DNA of 64,000 nucleotides from Puniceicoccaceae bacterium (GCA_028285755.1 JANQOQ010000014.1:62001-126000); one strand, 5' to 3'. Shown: positions 8,223-16,791, counted from the first letter of the stretch. Made by a program: numbers and translations. Notes: generated from the letters alone by a model not told the origin.

Positions 8223-9716
8223 ATGAAATGGTTTGTGCGGCTAGCCGAATGGTGCCTGGTTTTAACACTGTTAACGGCGTATGGTGCGCAGGCAGTCGAG
8301 GAGCGGCGGCTGTATGACTATATGGTGTATGCGAATAAGGCTCAGGTGATCATGCTGGAGGAGGAGGGGCTCATGTCGCGGGAGCTTGCGAGTGCGCTGG
8401 CGGAGGCTTTGATTGCGGTGATGGAAGAGGAGGAGCCACCGGGGCTGGGGTATGAGTGGCATCCGGCTTACCTGGAGCTGGAGGGTTGGCTTGTGGATCG
8501 TGTGGGTGAGGGGGCGAGTAACATCCACCTGGGGCGCAGTCGTAATGATTTGGGGGCGGCGTGGATCCGGATGAAGTTGAGGGAGTGGATACTGTCGTTG
8601 AGTGAGGATTTAGTGGATGTTCGCGCGGTCGTACAGCAGCTGGCTGGGGAACATCAGCAGACGGTGATGCCCGGGTTTACGCATGCGGTGCAGGCGCAGC
8701 CTTCGACGGTGGGGCATTTTTTGCTGGCGTTTGATGCGGGGTTGGCAAGGGATTGTGAGCGTTTGCGGGAGCTGTATGCGCGGATCAACCGGAGTCCTCT
8801 GGGGAGTGCGGCGTTTAATACTTCGGGGTTTCCTTTAAACCGGGAGCGGCTGGCGGGGTTGCTGGGTTTTGATGGGCTGGTGGAGAACAGTTATGATGCG
8901 ATCGTCGTTTCTACAGCGGATTCGAAGGTGGAATTTGCAAATTTGCTTTCGCTCTCGGCTTTGAATATCGGCCGGTTGGCGCAGTATATCGCGGTGCAGT
9001 ATGATGCGGCGGTGCCTGGGATTGTGTTGAGGAGCGATGCGCTCACGCCCAGCAGTATCATGCCGCAAAAGCGGAATCCGAGTAGTTTGGAGCGTCTGCG
9101 GATCGAGGCGAGTGATGTGGTGGGGCTTGCGATGACCAGTACTATGATCGTGCACAATACGCCGTTGTATGAGGTGAAGGATGTGAGGCAGGATCATTTT
9201 ATGCGACTTTGGCGTTTGGCAGAGGCCAGCTTTACGATGTATGGGGGGCTTCAGGAGGTGCTGGAGGCACTGGTGTTTAACGAGGAGGTGCTGAAGGCGC
9301 TGGTGGATGAGGATTTTTCCACCATGACTGAGTTTGCGGATACGTTGTGGAGGGAGGCGGGGGTGCCTTTCCGGATCGGGCATGAGGTGGCATCGAAGCT
9401 AACGGATTATGGCAGGGAGCATGGGATCCCACCGAGTCGGCTTAGTTTTGAGGAGGTAGCGAATATATATTTTGAAGTGACGGGGGAGTCGCTTACGTTG
9501 AGCGAGGAGGTGGTCAGCCGGGCGTTTGACTCGTGGGCTTTTATTGAGGGGCGTCGGGGGACCGGGGGACCGCAGCCGGAGTCAATGGAGCGGATGCTAA
9601 GCGGGCACGCCCAGGAGCTTGCGGGATTTCGCAGCTGGATCCGGGATGAGGATGCGCGTATCGCCGATGCGTTGAGGGTTTCGGATGATGTGTTGGCGAA
9701 GTTGGCCGGGTTTTGA
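8223..9716 (+). CDS. Exported argininosuccinate lyase / fumarase superfamily protein
   Basis: 497 aa. The family signature SSIMPQKRNPSS and the N-terminal substrate loop NIHLGRSRNDLG are intact, as is GFTHAVQAQPST, so the fold and most catalytic residues of argininosuccinate lyase are present. Unlike ArgH it starts with a clear signal peptide (MKWFVRLAEW...LLTAYGAQA), predicting a periplasmic enzyme. A periplasmic lyase is unlikely to make arginine; lyases of this superfamily also act on amino-carboxylates such as EDDS. Substrate unknown. Upstream starts at 8148 and 8193 are possible. TWJ-10 begins within its stop codon. Confidence 0.85.
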   Translation: MKWFVRLAEWCLVLTLLTAYGAQAVEERRLYDYMVYANKAQVIMLEEEGLMSRELASALAEALIAVMEEEEPPGLGYEWHPAYLELEGWLVDRVGEGASNIHLGRSRNDLGAAWIRMKLREWILSLSEDLVDVRAVVQQLAGEHQQTVMPGFTHAVQAQPSTVGHFLLAFDAGLARDCERLRELYARINRSPLGSAAFNTSGFPLNRERLAGLLGFDGLVENSYDAIVVSTADSKVEFANLLSLSALNIGRLAQYIAVQYDAAVPGIVLRSDALTPSSIMPQKRNPSSLERLRIEASDVVGLAMTSTMIVHNTPLYEVKDVRQDHFMRLWRLAEASFTMYGGLQEVLEALVFNEEVLKALVDEDFSTMTEFADTLWREAGVPFRIGHEVASKLTDYGREHGIPPSRLSFEEVANIYFEVTGESLTLSEEVVSRAFDSWAFIEGRRGTGGPQPESMERMLSGHAQELAGFRSWIRDEDARIADALRVSDDVLAKLAGF

Positions 9717-9943
9717 AGGGTGTGGACGGATGAGTCGGCAGTCGTGTATGATTTTTGTGGATTTGGGATCATGGAAATTGTGATTTAAGCATATAAGGAT
9801 TTCGGACCGACTCATCCTTGTGGCTACATGCGAGGCGGTGCTGCATAAAATACCTCAGTCATGTATGCTTATACACTCCTGAGTATTTTATTTGCTAACC
9901 AGATATCTAGCCAATACCACAGCCCTTCAAGGATCTACGAAGT
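9715..9943 (+). repeat. TWJ-10
   Basis: P1 GAAGGGTGTGG / CCACAGCCCTTC, P2 GGATGAGTCGG / CCGACTCATCC, P3 of mixed type with AAAATACCTCAG / CTGAGTATTTT, tail GATCTACGAAG. The first base of P1 is inside the stop codon of the lyase gene. Bases 9944-10073 hold nothing recognisable. Confidence 0.9.
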
Positions 9944-10073
9944 TGCTGAAAAATGTAACGCTGAGCGATTTGCCTAAATACATATTTCCAGTTATCGATA
10001 GATCGGGATGTAAGGTACTATTCTTTTTAAAGCACTTTTATTTTTGAGCTTTAGGTGGGTGGATTGCTAATAC

Positions 10074-10748
10074 TCAGGCGAGGAAGAGGAGGTAGTAGCC
10101 GAGGAGGACGATGGTGAGGTCTGCGATGATGTGGGTGAGGAGTGGGGCCCAGAGGTTGTTTATGGCTTTGTAGAGGTAGGTGAGGAAGAGGCCGACGCCG
10201 ATGAAGGCGATGCCGAGTATCCAGAGGAGGTGGAGGGGGAACCAAGTGCCGAAGATGACGAGGTGGTGCAGTGCGAAGAGGCCGCCTATCCAGATGCCGC
10301 CGCCGCGGGCTGCCCACTTGCGATAGAGGTAGCCGCGCCAGTAGTACTCTTCCATGAGGGGGTTTACGAATGTGATGACGAGGGCGACTGCGAGGTAGTT
10401 GAGCAGTGTGAGGGGGAAGAGGGTGCCGACTTCCGCGCGGAGAGTTGCGGGGTCGAACTGGCCGCGGAAGCCGAGGTAGAAGGCGAGGATAATGATGATG
10501 GCGAGTGCGCAGCCGATGCTGCTCCAGAGTATTGTAGCGCGACGGTCTTCGGGTTTAATTTTGAAGGGGGCTAGGAGTTCTGCCCAAGGAGTTGTGGTGG
10601 GTTGGCGTCGGGCGAGCAGGTATGCGGCGAGGAGGGGGATGCCGAAGTGTGTGGCGGTGCGGACGGCGAGGCCGATCCAGTAGCCGTAGATTTGAGTGAG
10701 GGCCTGGTCGAGGGCTGGCAGAAGGTGAAGGAATAAATAGAGGATCAT
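10074..10748 (-). CDS. CPBP-family intramembrane metalloprotease
   Basis: 224 aa, about seven hydrophobic segments. The EExxxR motif (EEYYWRG), the ALHH motif and a late His in THIIADL are the conserved metal-binding motifs of the CPBP (Abi/Rce1-like) family. Members process prenylated proteins or peptides, or take part in bacteriocin immunity. No substrate is visible here. The start codon is 9 nt from TWJ-11. Confidence 0.88.
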   Translation of the reverse strand: MILYLFLHLLPALDQALTQIYGYWIGLAVRTATHFGIPLLAAYLLARRQPTTTPWAELLAPFKIKPEDRRATILWSSIGCALAIIIILAFYLGFRGQFDPATLRAEVGTLFPLTLLNYLAVALVITFVNPLMEEYYWRGYLYRKWAARGGGIWIGGLFALHHLVIFGTWFPLHLLWILGIAFIGVGLFLTYLYKAINNLWAPLLTHIIADLTIVLLGYYLLFLA

Positions 10749-10757
10749 TTCTTTTTT

Positions 10758-10988
10758 GAAGGGTGTGGGCGGTCTGCTGTGTGATTTTTATTTAGAAATA
10801 TTTATTTAATGAGCGTTATCGAAATTTACTATTACCTAAGGTAATCTGTCACCCAGCAGACCTCGAGGTGACATGCCAGGCCTGCTACGTTATCCTGGGT
10901 AGTTACGTATTAGTATACGCGCCTACCCATGCTAACTGGCTAACCAGACATCTCACTCTCGCCACGCCCTTCAATGGGTTCACGAAGA
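10758..10988 (+). repeat. TWJ-11
   Basis: P1 GAAGGGTGTGG / CCACGCCCTTC. P2 GGTCTGCTGTGTG / CACCCAGCAGACC is unlike the other copies yet paired, so it is good evidence for a real stem. P3 of ATGCCAGG type, tail GGTTCACGAAG. Confidence 0.9.
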
Positions 10989-10996
10989 TCCGGGAT

Positions 10997-11223
10997 AAAG
11001 GGTGTGGGCGGATGGATTGCTGAGGTGATGTATGATTAAGTGAAGGTTTAGGATCTTTAGGTGTATATGCAATCTTTGGCGGTTCGTAGCAATCCATCCT
11101 CTGGCGCACAACCGCAGTGTCCTTCGGATGCGTGCTGGTGTTACGCATATTTATGCGCGCCATTGCACTTATCTTGGAGCCAGCGGTTCTGCCATCCAGC
11201 CACACCCTTCAGGGGTCTACGAA
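10997..11223 (+). repeat. TWJ-12
   Basis: P1 AAAGGGTGTGG / CCACACCCTTC, P2 GGATGGATTGC / GCAATCCATCC, P3 AACCGCAG / CAGCGGTT, apex ACGCATATTTATGCG, tail GGTCTACGAAG. Tandem with TWJ-11. Confidence 0.9.
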
Positions 11224-11341
11224 GGTTTATTGATGGGGGGTGTCAGTGGATGGGTGGAATATTGTATTGAGTTAAGGATTGTCAAGGGAGTGGTTTTGGT
11301 AGAGGGTGCGGGGCACCGGTAATTTTTATCTTTTTTGAATT

Positions 11342-11596
11342 ATGGAACTAGTGACTTTAATTGGGTATTTTGCAGCGATTTGCACTACTTTTGCGCATGT
11401 GCCGCAGGCGATCAAGACGATCCGGATGAAGGAGACGCGGGATATTTCGCTGGTGATGTATATTGTGCTAACTGTGGGATTGCTGGCGTGGCTGGCGTAT
11501 GGGATTATGCTGGGGGAGTGGCCGTTGATTATCGCGAATGCGATTACGTTTTGTTTTATTGTGACGATTCTGTGCCTGAAGCTTCGCTACGGCTGA
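11342..11596 (+). CDS. SemiSWEET sugar transporter
   Basis: 84 aa, a single triple-helix bundle of the MtN3/saliva family. The first helix carries the PQ motif (AHVPQAIKTI), followed by RDISLVMY and a WLAYG...IIANAITF pair of helices. SemiSWEETs dimerise to move sugars passively across the inner membrane. TWJ-13 starts 3 nt after the stop. Confidence 0.9.
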   Translation: MELVTLIGYFAAICTTFAHVPQAIKTIRMKETRDISLVMYIVLTVGLLAWLAYGIMLGEWPLIIANAITFCFIVTILCLKLRYG

Positions 11597-11598
11597 GT

Positions 11599-11829
11599 GA
11601 AGGGTGTGGGCGGATGGATTGCTTAGAGGGGATGTATGATTGGGTGAAATCCGTATAGTCTAATTCGTTGATTAGTTTCAATGCTTTTCGTCGCAATCCA
11701 TCCTTATGGCTACATGCCAGGCGGTGCTTCATAAAATACCTCAGTCATGTATGCTTATACACTCCTGAGTATTTTATTTGCTAACCAGACATCTAGCGCA
11801 CACCACGCCCTTCAAGGGGTCAACGAAGT
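11599..11829 (+). repeat. TWJ-13
   Basis: P1 GAAGGGTGTGG / CCACGCCCTTC, P2 GGATGGATTGC / GCAATCCATCC, P3 ATGCCAGG type with AAAATACCTCAG mid-stem, tail GGTCAACGAAG. It sits directly behind the SemiSWEET stop codon. Confidence 0.9.
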
Positions 11830-11833
11830 TACG

Positions 11834-12063
11834 TGAAGGGCGGGGACTGATGAGTCGCCTACATTATTTATAGTATTGTAAAAATGGGTAGAGTTTCTTG
11901 GATATTTTTGCTTTGTGTGTATACGAGGCGACTCATTCTCGAGCTGACATGCGAGGTATGCTGCGGTCTCAAACTGCAGTCGAGTATTAGCATACACTCC
12001 TTTGTTATCGCCTTGCAGCCCTCACATCTCATACTCGCCCCACCCCTCACTGAGTCTACGAAG
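11834..12063 (+). repeat. TWJ-14
   Basis: P1 GAAGGGCGGGG / CCCCACCCCTC, P2 GATGAGTCGCCT / AGGCGACTCATT, P3 ATGCGAGG type with apex GAGTATTAGCATACACTC, tail AGTCTACGAAG. Tandem with TWJ-13. Confidence 0.88.
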
Positions 12064-12072
12064 TTTTCGGCT

Positions 12073-12386
12073 GAGGGGCGGGGGCGGATGTGATGATAGT
12101 TTTATGTAAACATGGGCAGTCTTTCGAAGAATTGTTATTTTTGGTTTTCGCAGCAATTCATCCTAAAGGCGACATACCCGGCAGCGCTTTGTTTTAGAGG
12201 CAGTCATATATGCTTATACACTCCTGTCTCTAAAACTTTGCTAACCAGATATCTCGCACTTTTCAGGCTCTTTTTTAGTTTGAGGAACGTAAGCTCGCGA
12301 TAGGTCGGTCTGCCATGCGCGCCTTAGTGTTTACTTTGTAGCGAGCGGTTCTGCATCCAGCCACATCCTTCACTGGGCTTAGGAAG
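12073..12386 (+). repeat. TWJ-15 (composite and degenerate)
   Basis: The 5' arm GAGGGGCGGGGGCGGATG is followed by a weak P2, a full P3 (ATACCCGG / CCAGATAT) and then an extra 3' half of an AACCGC-type P3 (TTTGTAGCGAGCGGTTCTG), closing with CCACATCCTTC. Third member of a tandem run with no gene between the copies. Confidence 0.75.
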
Positions 12387-12500
12387 GTTTGTAGTTTCTT
12401 GTTTTAGGCAGGATAACTGGATTTAATATTTAATTTATTGGAAGTTCTAGAGGGTGGTTTTGGCTTTATTGTTTTGGGTAATGGGTTATTGAATAGGGGT

Positions 12501-12935
12501 ATGAAGTTTCCTCTTTTCCTCTTGTTTTTGGGTGTTTGTGTGATGTTGGTCGGCTGTGAGACGACTGATGATGGTGAGTTTCTCACGGCTGCTGAGGCGA
12601 GTGCTTTAGGCTATGAGGTGGTAAATCCTCAGGACCTTACAGGCCCAGTAGTGGATGTAAAATCGGATGAGCTGACTGTGAAACCGCGTGCCATGAGGCA
12701 TGTGCCTCCGGATTTGATGAGCCGCAAGAACCGCAGGCCGAGTGAGGTATTGATGGAGTTAATCATTGATACCGAAGGGGTGCCGACGAATATTCGGGTC
12801 CTGGAGTCGGATAATCGTGCTTTTACGGTAGCTGCTTTGAAGGCTATCGTGCAATGGCGCTTTAGTCCGGGTATGGTTGATGGAGAAACGGTGAATGTAC
12901 GGGTGGAGATGCCCATGAAATTTAGTATTCAATAG
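12501..12935 (+). CDS. TonB C-terminal-domain lipoprotein
   Basis: 144 aa from ATG 12501. Lipoprotein signal with lipobox LVGC (Cys16). Residues 60-144 form a TonB_C domain: VLMELIIDTEGVPTNIRVLESD, then VAALKAIVQWRFSPGM.DG and a final hydrophobic strand. There is no Pro-rich spacer or TM anchor as in classical TonB; it is probably an envelope lipoprotein. It forms a tandem pair with the next gene, 10 nt away, with the same domain and closely similar motifs, so the two arose by duplication. Confidence 0.8.
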   Translation: MKFPLFLLFLGVCVMLVGCETTDDGEFLTAAEASALGYEVVNPQDLTGPVVDVKSDELTVKPRAMRHVPPDLMSRKNRRPSEVLMELIIDTEGVPTNIRVLESDNRAFTVAALKAIVQWRFSPGMVDGETVNVRVEMPMKFSIQ

Positions 12936-12945
12936 GTGGAGTATT

Positions 12946-13386
12946 TTGAAATTGCGTTGGGTAGTCTTTGGTTTTGTTTGGCTAATGTTGGTAGGTTGTG
13001 GGACAACTGGGAATGGTGGAGCGAATTCTGAGTCTACGGCTAGTGCGGTGGGGAATAGGGTCGTGATACAGCAGGAGACGATCATAACTTCTGAGGGTGA
13101 TGCTGAGGCTGATTCCAACATGTGGAGGCCTCGGCCCATTAAGTATGTGGAGCCGATCATACCCCCGAATCTTAGGCGCCAGGGTATCGAGGGTATGGTA
13201 TGGGTGGAGTTTATTATCAATACGGAGGGGATACCGACGAATATTCAGGTGATCGAGTCGGATCATCCTGAGCTTTCAAGATCAGCGGTGCAGACGATCC
13301 AGCAATGGCGATTTTCACCGGGTATGAGGGATGGTGTGCCAATAAGTGTACGATCTAGGGTGCCTTTAAGGTTTCGTGAGGATTAA
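12946..13386 (+). CDS. TonB C-terminal-domain lipoprotein (second copy)
   Basis: 146 aa with a TTG start at 12946 preceded by GGTGGAG. Lipobox LVGC. The TonB_C domain reads MVWVEFIINTEGIPTNIQVIESD then WRFSPGMRDGVPI, close to the preceding gene. The same two motifs in tandem suggest recent duplication. It overlaps the start of the deacetylase gene by 11 nt, so the three genes likely form one operon. Confidence 0.8.
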   Translation: MKLRWVVFGFVWLMLVGCGTTGNGGANSESTASAVGNRVVIQQETIITSEGDAEADSNMWRPRPIKYVEPIIPPNLRRQGIEGMVWVEFIINTEGIPTNIQVIESDHPELSRSAVQTIQQWRFSPGMRDGVPISVRSRVPLRFRED

Positions 13387-14122
13387 TCGCATCAGAGTAG
13401 TATTTTTAGTAGTCGGCATGCTTTTGCTGAGTGGGTGTACGGTGCTCGATCAGGGGTGGCCGGGGGGTGCCGAGGAGATTGTGCTGACGTTTGATGATGG
13501 GCCGAGTGGGGCGTTGATGCCTGAGGATGACCCGCAGTTTGCGGGGATGTCGGTGAGTGAGGCGCTGCTGGATGTGCTGCGGCGGCATGAGGTGCGGGCG
13601 GTTTTTTGCTATATCGGGGTACAGATGGAGCAGCATCCGGAGGTGGTGCGGCGGGCACTTGAGGATGGGCATGTGATCGCGTGCCATACGTGGAGCCATA
13701 CGGTGGAGACGCTTTTTGATGGTGAGCTGCTGGAGGCGGAGGTGGCGCGGTACGAGGCGTTTGTCGATGAGCGGGCGCGTGAGGCCGGGTTGCCTGGGTA
13801 TGCAATTGAATATTTTCGGCCGCCGATCGGGCTGAAGAGCCCGGTGGTGCAGGGTATGGTGAAGGAGCGGGATTTGCAGTATGCGTATGTGACGTTGTTT
13901 AAGAATGATGCGAGCCTGGAGCCGGAGGGGGCTGCGGAGTATATGGAGTGGCTGAAGCGGAAGCTGCTGAGTGAGCGGGGCGGTGCCTTTGTGCTGCATG
14001 AGCTGCGTTACCGGCCGCAGCGGGGGATTTATAATTGGGATAAGACTTGGCTGCCCGGTGCAGTGGAGGAGCTGATCGTGTGGGCGCGTGCTGAGGGGTT
14101 CACCTTCACCATTTATGAGTGA
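13376..14122 (+). CDS. Polysaccharide deacetylase (NodB/CE4) lipoprotein
   Basis: 248 aa with GTG start overlapping the previous gene. Lipobox LSGC. CE4 motifs are intact: TFDDGPS (motif 1), HTWSHT (motif 2, metal His residues) and FRPPIG (motif 3). It should remove N- or O-acetyl groups from a cell-envelope polysaccharide or peptidoglycan. The stop is followed at once by the 5' arm of a lost TWJ copy. Confidence 0.88.
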   Translation: MRINRIRVVFLVVGMLLLSGCTVLDQGWPGGAEEIVLTFDDGPSGALMPEDDPQFAGMSVSEALLDVLRRHEVRAVFCYIGVQMEQHPEVVRRALEDGHVIACHTWSHTVETLFDGELLEAEVARYEAFVDERAREAGLPGYAIEYFRPPIGLKSPVVQGMVKERDLQYAYVTLFKNDASLEPEGAAEYMEWLKRKLLSERGGAFVLHELRYRPQRGIYNWDKTWLPGAVEELIVWARAEGFTFTIYE

Positions 14123-14138
14123 GGGGTGTGGGCGGATT
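14119..14138 (+). repeat. TWJ remnant, 5' arm only
   Basis: GAGGGGTGTGGGCGGAT lies directly on the stop of the deacetylase gene and then breaks into unrelated sequence containing a GACAGGAT repeat word. It marks a former element at the usual position. Confidence 0.6.
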
Positions 14139-14215
14139 TTTGACAGGATTTTTAAGCGGCAAATTTACACAGATAATTTTGGTTAATAGCGGTAGGAATT
14201 AAGCATTAGAGTGGT

Positions 14216-14689
14216 ATGAGCAAGTGGTGGAAGAAGGATGTAAGATTAGGGTCAAGGCGGTATTTTTATTGTGTGTTTGTTCCGCCTTTGTTGGGATCTA
14301 TATTACTGGGATTTGCGATACTTACAACGACTGTCATTGAGAGCTCATTCGATGCAAATTTTTTAGACGGACAGTCAGCTTTGTATTATGTTTTAGGCTA
14401 TGTTGGTTTTTCTTTGTTCATGCTCTTTTATACTTTTATCCCCTCCAATATTTGTTTTGTTATACTGAAACATTTATTTAACCACTATAATTATGTTCGG
14501 TCTAACAGGGGAGTATTTGCCATTTGTGGAGCGAGTCTAGGTATGATATCTGGTCTATTGCTCGGGATTCTTTTATTTGGCTACAGTGAAATAGATTTCT
14601 TAATTAGGATTTCTGTTATTCTATGTCTAGTAGGTGCAGTAGTGGGGTATGTGTTGGCGATGATTTGGTGGTCGTTGGAGGAGCGGTGA
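14216..14689 (+). CDS. Membrane protein of unknown function
   Basis: 157 aa with four hydrophobic segments (about residues 20-40, 55-80, 105-125 and 130-150) and a basic N terminus. No family recognised. AT-richer than its neighbours. Converges on the next gene with 4 nt between the stops. Confidence 0.7.
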   Translation: MSKWWKKDVRLGSRRYFYCVFVPPLLGSILLGFAILTTTVIESSFDANFLDGQSALYYVLGYVGFSLFMLFYTFIPSNICFVILKHLFNHYNYVRSNRGVFAICGASLGMISGLLLGILLFGYSEIDFLIRISVILCLVGAVVGYVLAMIWWSLEER

Positions 14690-14693
14690 GGCT

Positions 14694-15095
14694 TTATTCT
14701 GGATCGGGTTCTGAGGTTTTAGCGAACAGAGGGATGAATTGGGCGAGCGCGACTAGTGTTAGGATGAGGATGGTGCGTTGGGTCTCGGGGTATTCGGGGC
14801 CGATGAGGAACATTTGAAAGAAGAGGGGGCCTTCTGCAATTGCCACACCCATGATAAAGATAGGGAATTTTTGCCGAAGGTTGGTAAAGCGTGGTAAGAG
14901 CAGCCAGCGAATGCCAAATGATGCTATGAGTGCGACGATGCAGAGTATAAGCATGCCTAACGGGGGCTGGCCCTGGTCCTGACCCTGGGGGATGCCGCCG
15001 CCGATGACACTTTGTATGGTTAGGGCTCCGGAGAGTATGCCGACCCAGACCATCCAATACATGGAGGGTTTTGTTTCGGAGGCTTCTGAGTTCAT
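14694..15095 (-). CDS. Membrane protein of unknown function
   Basis: 133 aa, four hydrophobic segments; the first follows a short polar N terminus (MNSEASETKPS). No conserved motif recognised. Convergent with the preceding plus-strand gene. Confidence 0.7.
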   Translation of the reverse strand: MNSEASETKPSMYWMVWVGILSGALTIQSVIGGGIPQGQDQGQPPLGMLILCIVALIASFGIRWLLLPRFTNLRQKFPIFIMGVAIAEGPLFFQMFLIGPEYPETQRTILILTLVALAQFIPLFAKTSEPDPE

Positions 15096-15154
15096 TTTAT
15101 GGTGACGGTTGTTTTATGGGGGAGTGTAGGGTGAAGGCAATGGTTTTTGGGCGC

Positions 15155-15186
15155 AAAAAAAGGGGCGCTCTTTGTGGGAGCGCCCC
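15155..15186 (-). terminator. Terminator of the peptide A gene
   Basis: GGGGCGCTC / GAGCGCCCC stem followed on the minus strand by seven T. The same stem and downstream flank (CCGGGTTTGATTTTCTACTTTATG) is found in near-copy after peptide B. Confidence 0.9.
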
Positions 15187-15232
15187 GGGTTTGATTTTCT
15201 ACTTTATGTAATGTGGCGTTGGTGCGGGTGGA

Positions 15233-15412
15233 TTAGAATCCGCCTAGGCCAATGCCGTTGGTGTGGATTGCAGACTTGCGGTTGGCGAGTATGCCACTGC
15301 GCGTCTTGGTGTGCAACCGAGAAGTTGGGCCGGCGTTGCGGTCCATAGCCGTAGCAAGGCGCAGGCGCCCGCGGATCAACTTCTCCTCAGTGTATTTTTT
15401 ATTAATTTTCAT
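15233..15412 (-). CDS. Conserved 59-residue basic peptide A
   Basis: 59 aa, begins MKINKKYTEEKLIRGRLRLA and ends with a Gly-rich tail. A second gene at 16612-16791 encodes a peptide of exactly the same length; about 22 of the first 40 residues are identical (KK.TEE.L..GRLRLA...DRN.G..SRL..KT). Nucleotide differences in the shared part fall mostly at third codon positions, so the reading frame is under selection. No signal peptide or membrane helix. A Fur-type palindrome lies about 70 nt upstream and a matching terminator downstream. No family recognised; the context points to iron or another metal. Confidence 0.75.
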   Translation of the reverse strand: MKINKKYTEEKLIRGRLRLATAMDRNAGPTSRLHTKTRSGILANRKSAIHTNGIGLGGF

Positions 15413-15476
15413 AATAGTGTCTCCACAAGTGTATTAGTAATAGTTAAAGTGGGTGGTTGTCAATTTTTACCGGACG

Positions 15477-15501
15477 AAAAATGAGAATTATTCTCATTTT
15501 T
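15477..15501. promoter_or_regulatory. Fur-box-like operator
   Basis: A perfect 7-1-7 inverted repeat TGAGAAT-T-ATTCTCA (15482-15496), extended by A and T runs on both sides, matches the Fur 7-1-7 pattern. It lies about 70 nt upstream of the peptide A start. Its position suggests iron-dependent repression of that gene. Confidence 0.7.
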
Positions 15502-15626
15502 CTGTGATTTAACGATTTCTATGACTTGATTTTGATTTGTGTGATTGGTGATGAGTGAGTTGAACGGTGCGCACTGTTCTATAGGTATATACGAATAAGG
15601 GTGCCGTTTGGTTACAAATTTTCTTT

Positions 15627-15855
15627 GAGGGGCGGGGGCGGATGGATTGCTGAATGTTCGTTTATATGGTTTTGCAATTTAGTGATTTAAGGGGTTGTGG
15701 TAATCGATGGGGTTCGTCGCAATCCATCCTCGAGGTGACATACCAGGCCTGCTGCGTTATCCTGAGTAGTTACGTATGTTTATACGCGTCTACTCATGCT
15801 AACTAGCAAACCAGATATCTCACTCTCGCCCCGCCCCTTAGGGGTCTACGAAGGG
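15627..15855 (+). repeat. TWJ-16
   Basis: P1 GAGGGGCGGGG / CCCCGCCCCTT, P2 GGATGGATTGC / GCAATCCATCC, P3 ATACCAGG / CCAGATAT with apex ACGTATGTTTATACG, tail GGTCTACGAAG. Confidence 0.9.
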
Positions 15856-15929
15856 TCGGGAGTTGGTTGGAGTGATGTGTATAATCGCCTTGCTGCTTGG
15901 TTGTGGTTTTTCTATATATTGGATCGGTT

Positions 15930-16505
15930 ATGAAGTCTTACGGTACGATCATTGTTGGAGGTCTTATTTATTATGTAATCCTTGGGGTTTTGGCGTATGT
16001 TTTTTGGCTTGAGCTGACTAAGCCGATAGAGATTTCTGAGGTGAAGGCAGGTGGTTGGGATTCGGATTATGAGCGGATAATGCGCGAACTTGAGGAGATC
16101 AATTTAGAAAGGGTAGAGCTGTCGGGTGAGCTTCCAAGGACCTTTCAGGATAAGCTGGATGGGGTAGTCGAAGTAGCTGAGTATACGCCTATTGAGCTTG
16201 ATGCACCTTTAAATCGACCGCCCCAGATTGCGAAGATAACTCAGCCGATTTATCCGGAGGCTCTACGGGCTGCGGGTATTGAGGGTGCGGTGAAGGTGAG
16301 TGTGGTCGTGAGTGCGGAGGGTGAGGTACTGGAGATGTATGTGGTGGAGTCAACGGATGTGGGATTTGAGGAGGCTGCTTTGGAATGCATTGAGCAATGG
16401 GAATTTGGCCCGGCGATCCATGAGGGCAACCCGAGGGAGACCCGACTCACGGTACCGGTGAAGTTTACTCTTGGGCCACAGCCAACGCAGCAGGGGGCTT
16501 GGTAG
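15930..16505 (+). CDS. TonB-like energy transducer
   Basis: 191 aa from ATG 15930. One N-terminal membrane helix (IIVGGLIYYVILGVLAYVFWL), a short acidic linker, then a TonB_C domain from about residue 100 (YPEALRAAGIEGAVKVSVVVSAEGEV ... EQWEFGPAI.EGNP). TonB proteins couple the inner-membrane proton gradient to outer-membrane transporters. It lies between two homologous small peptide genes, one with a Fur-type box, which suggests a metal-uptake locus. Confidence 0.8.
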   Translation: MKSYGTIIVGGLIYYVILGVLAYVFWLELTKPIEISEVKAGGWDSDYERIMRELEEINLERVELSGELPRTFQDKLDGVVEVAEYTPIELDAPLNRPPQIAKITQPIYPEALRAAGIEGAVKVSVVVSAEGEVLEMYVVESTDVGFEEAALECIEQWEFGPAIHEGNPRETRLTVPVKFTLGPQPTQQGAW

Positions 16506-16513
16506 GTTTACAT

Positions 16514-16546
16514 AAAAAGGGGGCGCTCTTTTTAGGGAGCGCCCCC
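16514..16546. terminator. Bidirectional terminator (tonB-like / peptide B)
   Basis: GGGGGCGCTC / GAGCGCCCCC stem, with AAAAA on the left (a T-run for the minus strand) and GTTTAGTTTTCT on the right. It can serve both the plus-strand TonB gene and the minus-strand peptide B gene. Confidence 0.85.
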
Positions 16547-16611
16547 GGGTTTAGTTTTCTATTTTATGTTATGTGTGGGTGGTTAATATCACGCACGGCC
16601 TGAGTTTTTGC

Positions 16612-16791
16612 TCAGTGCCTTGTGGATAGGCCCACACCGTCTACGTGGACTATAGCGCCGTCACTCGCTTGTTGCGCGTGAGTTTTGCTAAGCAGTCGAG
16701 AGTGGAGACCGGAGTTACGGTCTATACGTCTCGCGAGGCGCAAGCGCCCCAGGAGGAGAGCCTCCTCTGTTTGTTTTTTATGTGTGTTCAT
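16612..16791 (-). CDS. Conserved 59-residue basic peptide B
   Basis: 59 aa, begins MNTHKKQTEEALLLGRLRLA and is a homologue of peptide A of equal length. The middle (RIDRNSGLHSRLLSKT) is conserved; the last third differs apart from an AI.H..G.GL pattern. It ends at a terminator that is a near-copy of the one after peptide A, so gene and 3' region were duplicated together. No clear Fur palindrome upstream; an imperfect CATTAG/CTAATG repeat is present at 16906-16927. Confidence 0.7.
   Translation of the reverse strand: MNTHKKQTEEALLLGRLRLARRIDRNSGLHSRLLSKTHAQQASDGAIVHVDGVGLSTRH

Noticed and set aside
11834-12063. Hammerhead ribozyme in TWJ-14 (CTGATGAG core)
   Set aside because: The CTGATGAG string arises from the local P2 arm; the matching CGAAA core and third stem are absent and no other copy has it.
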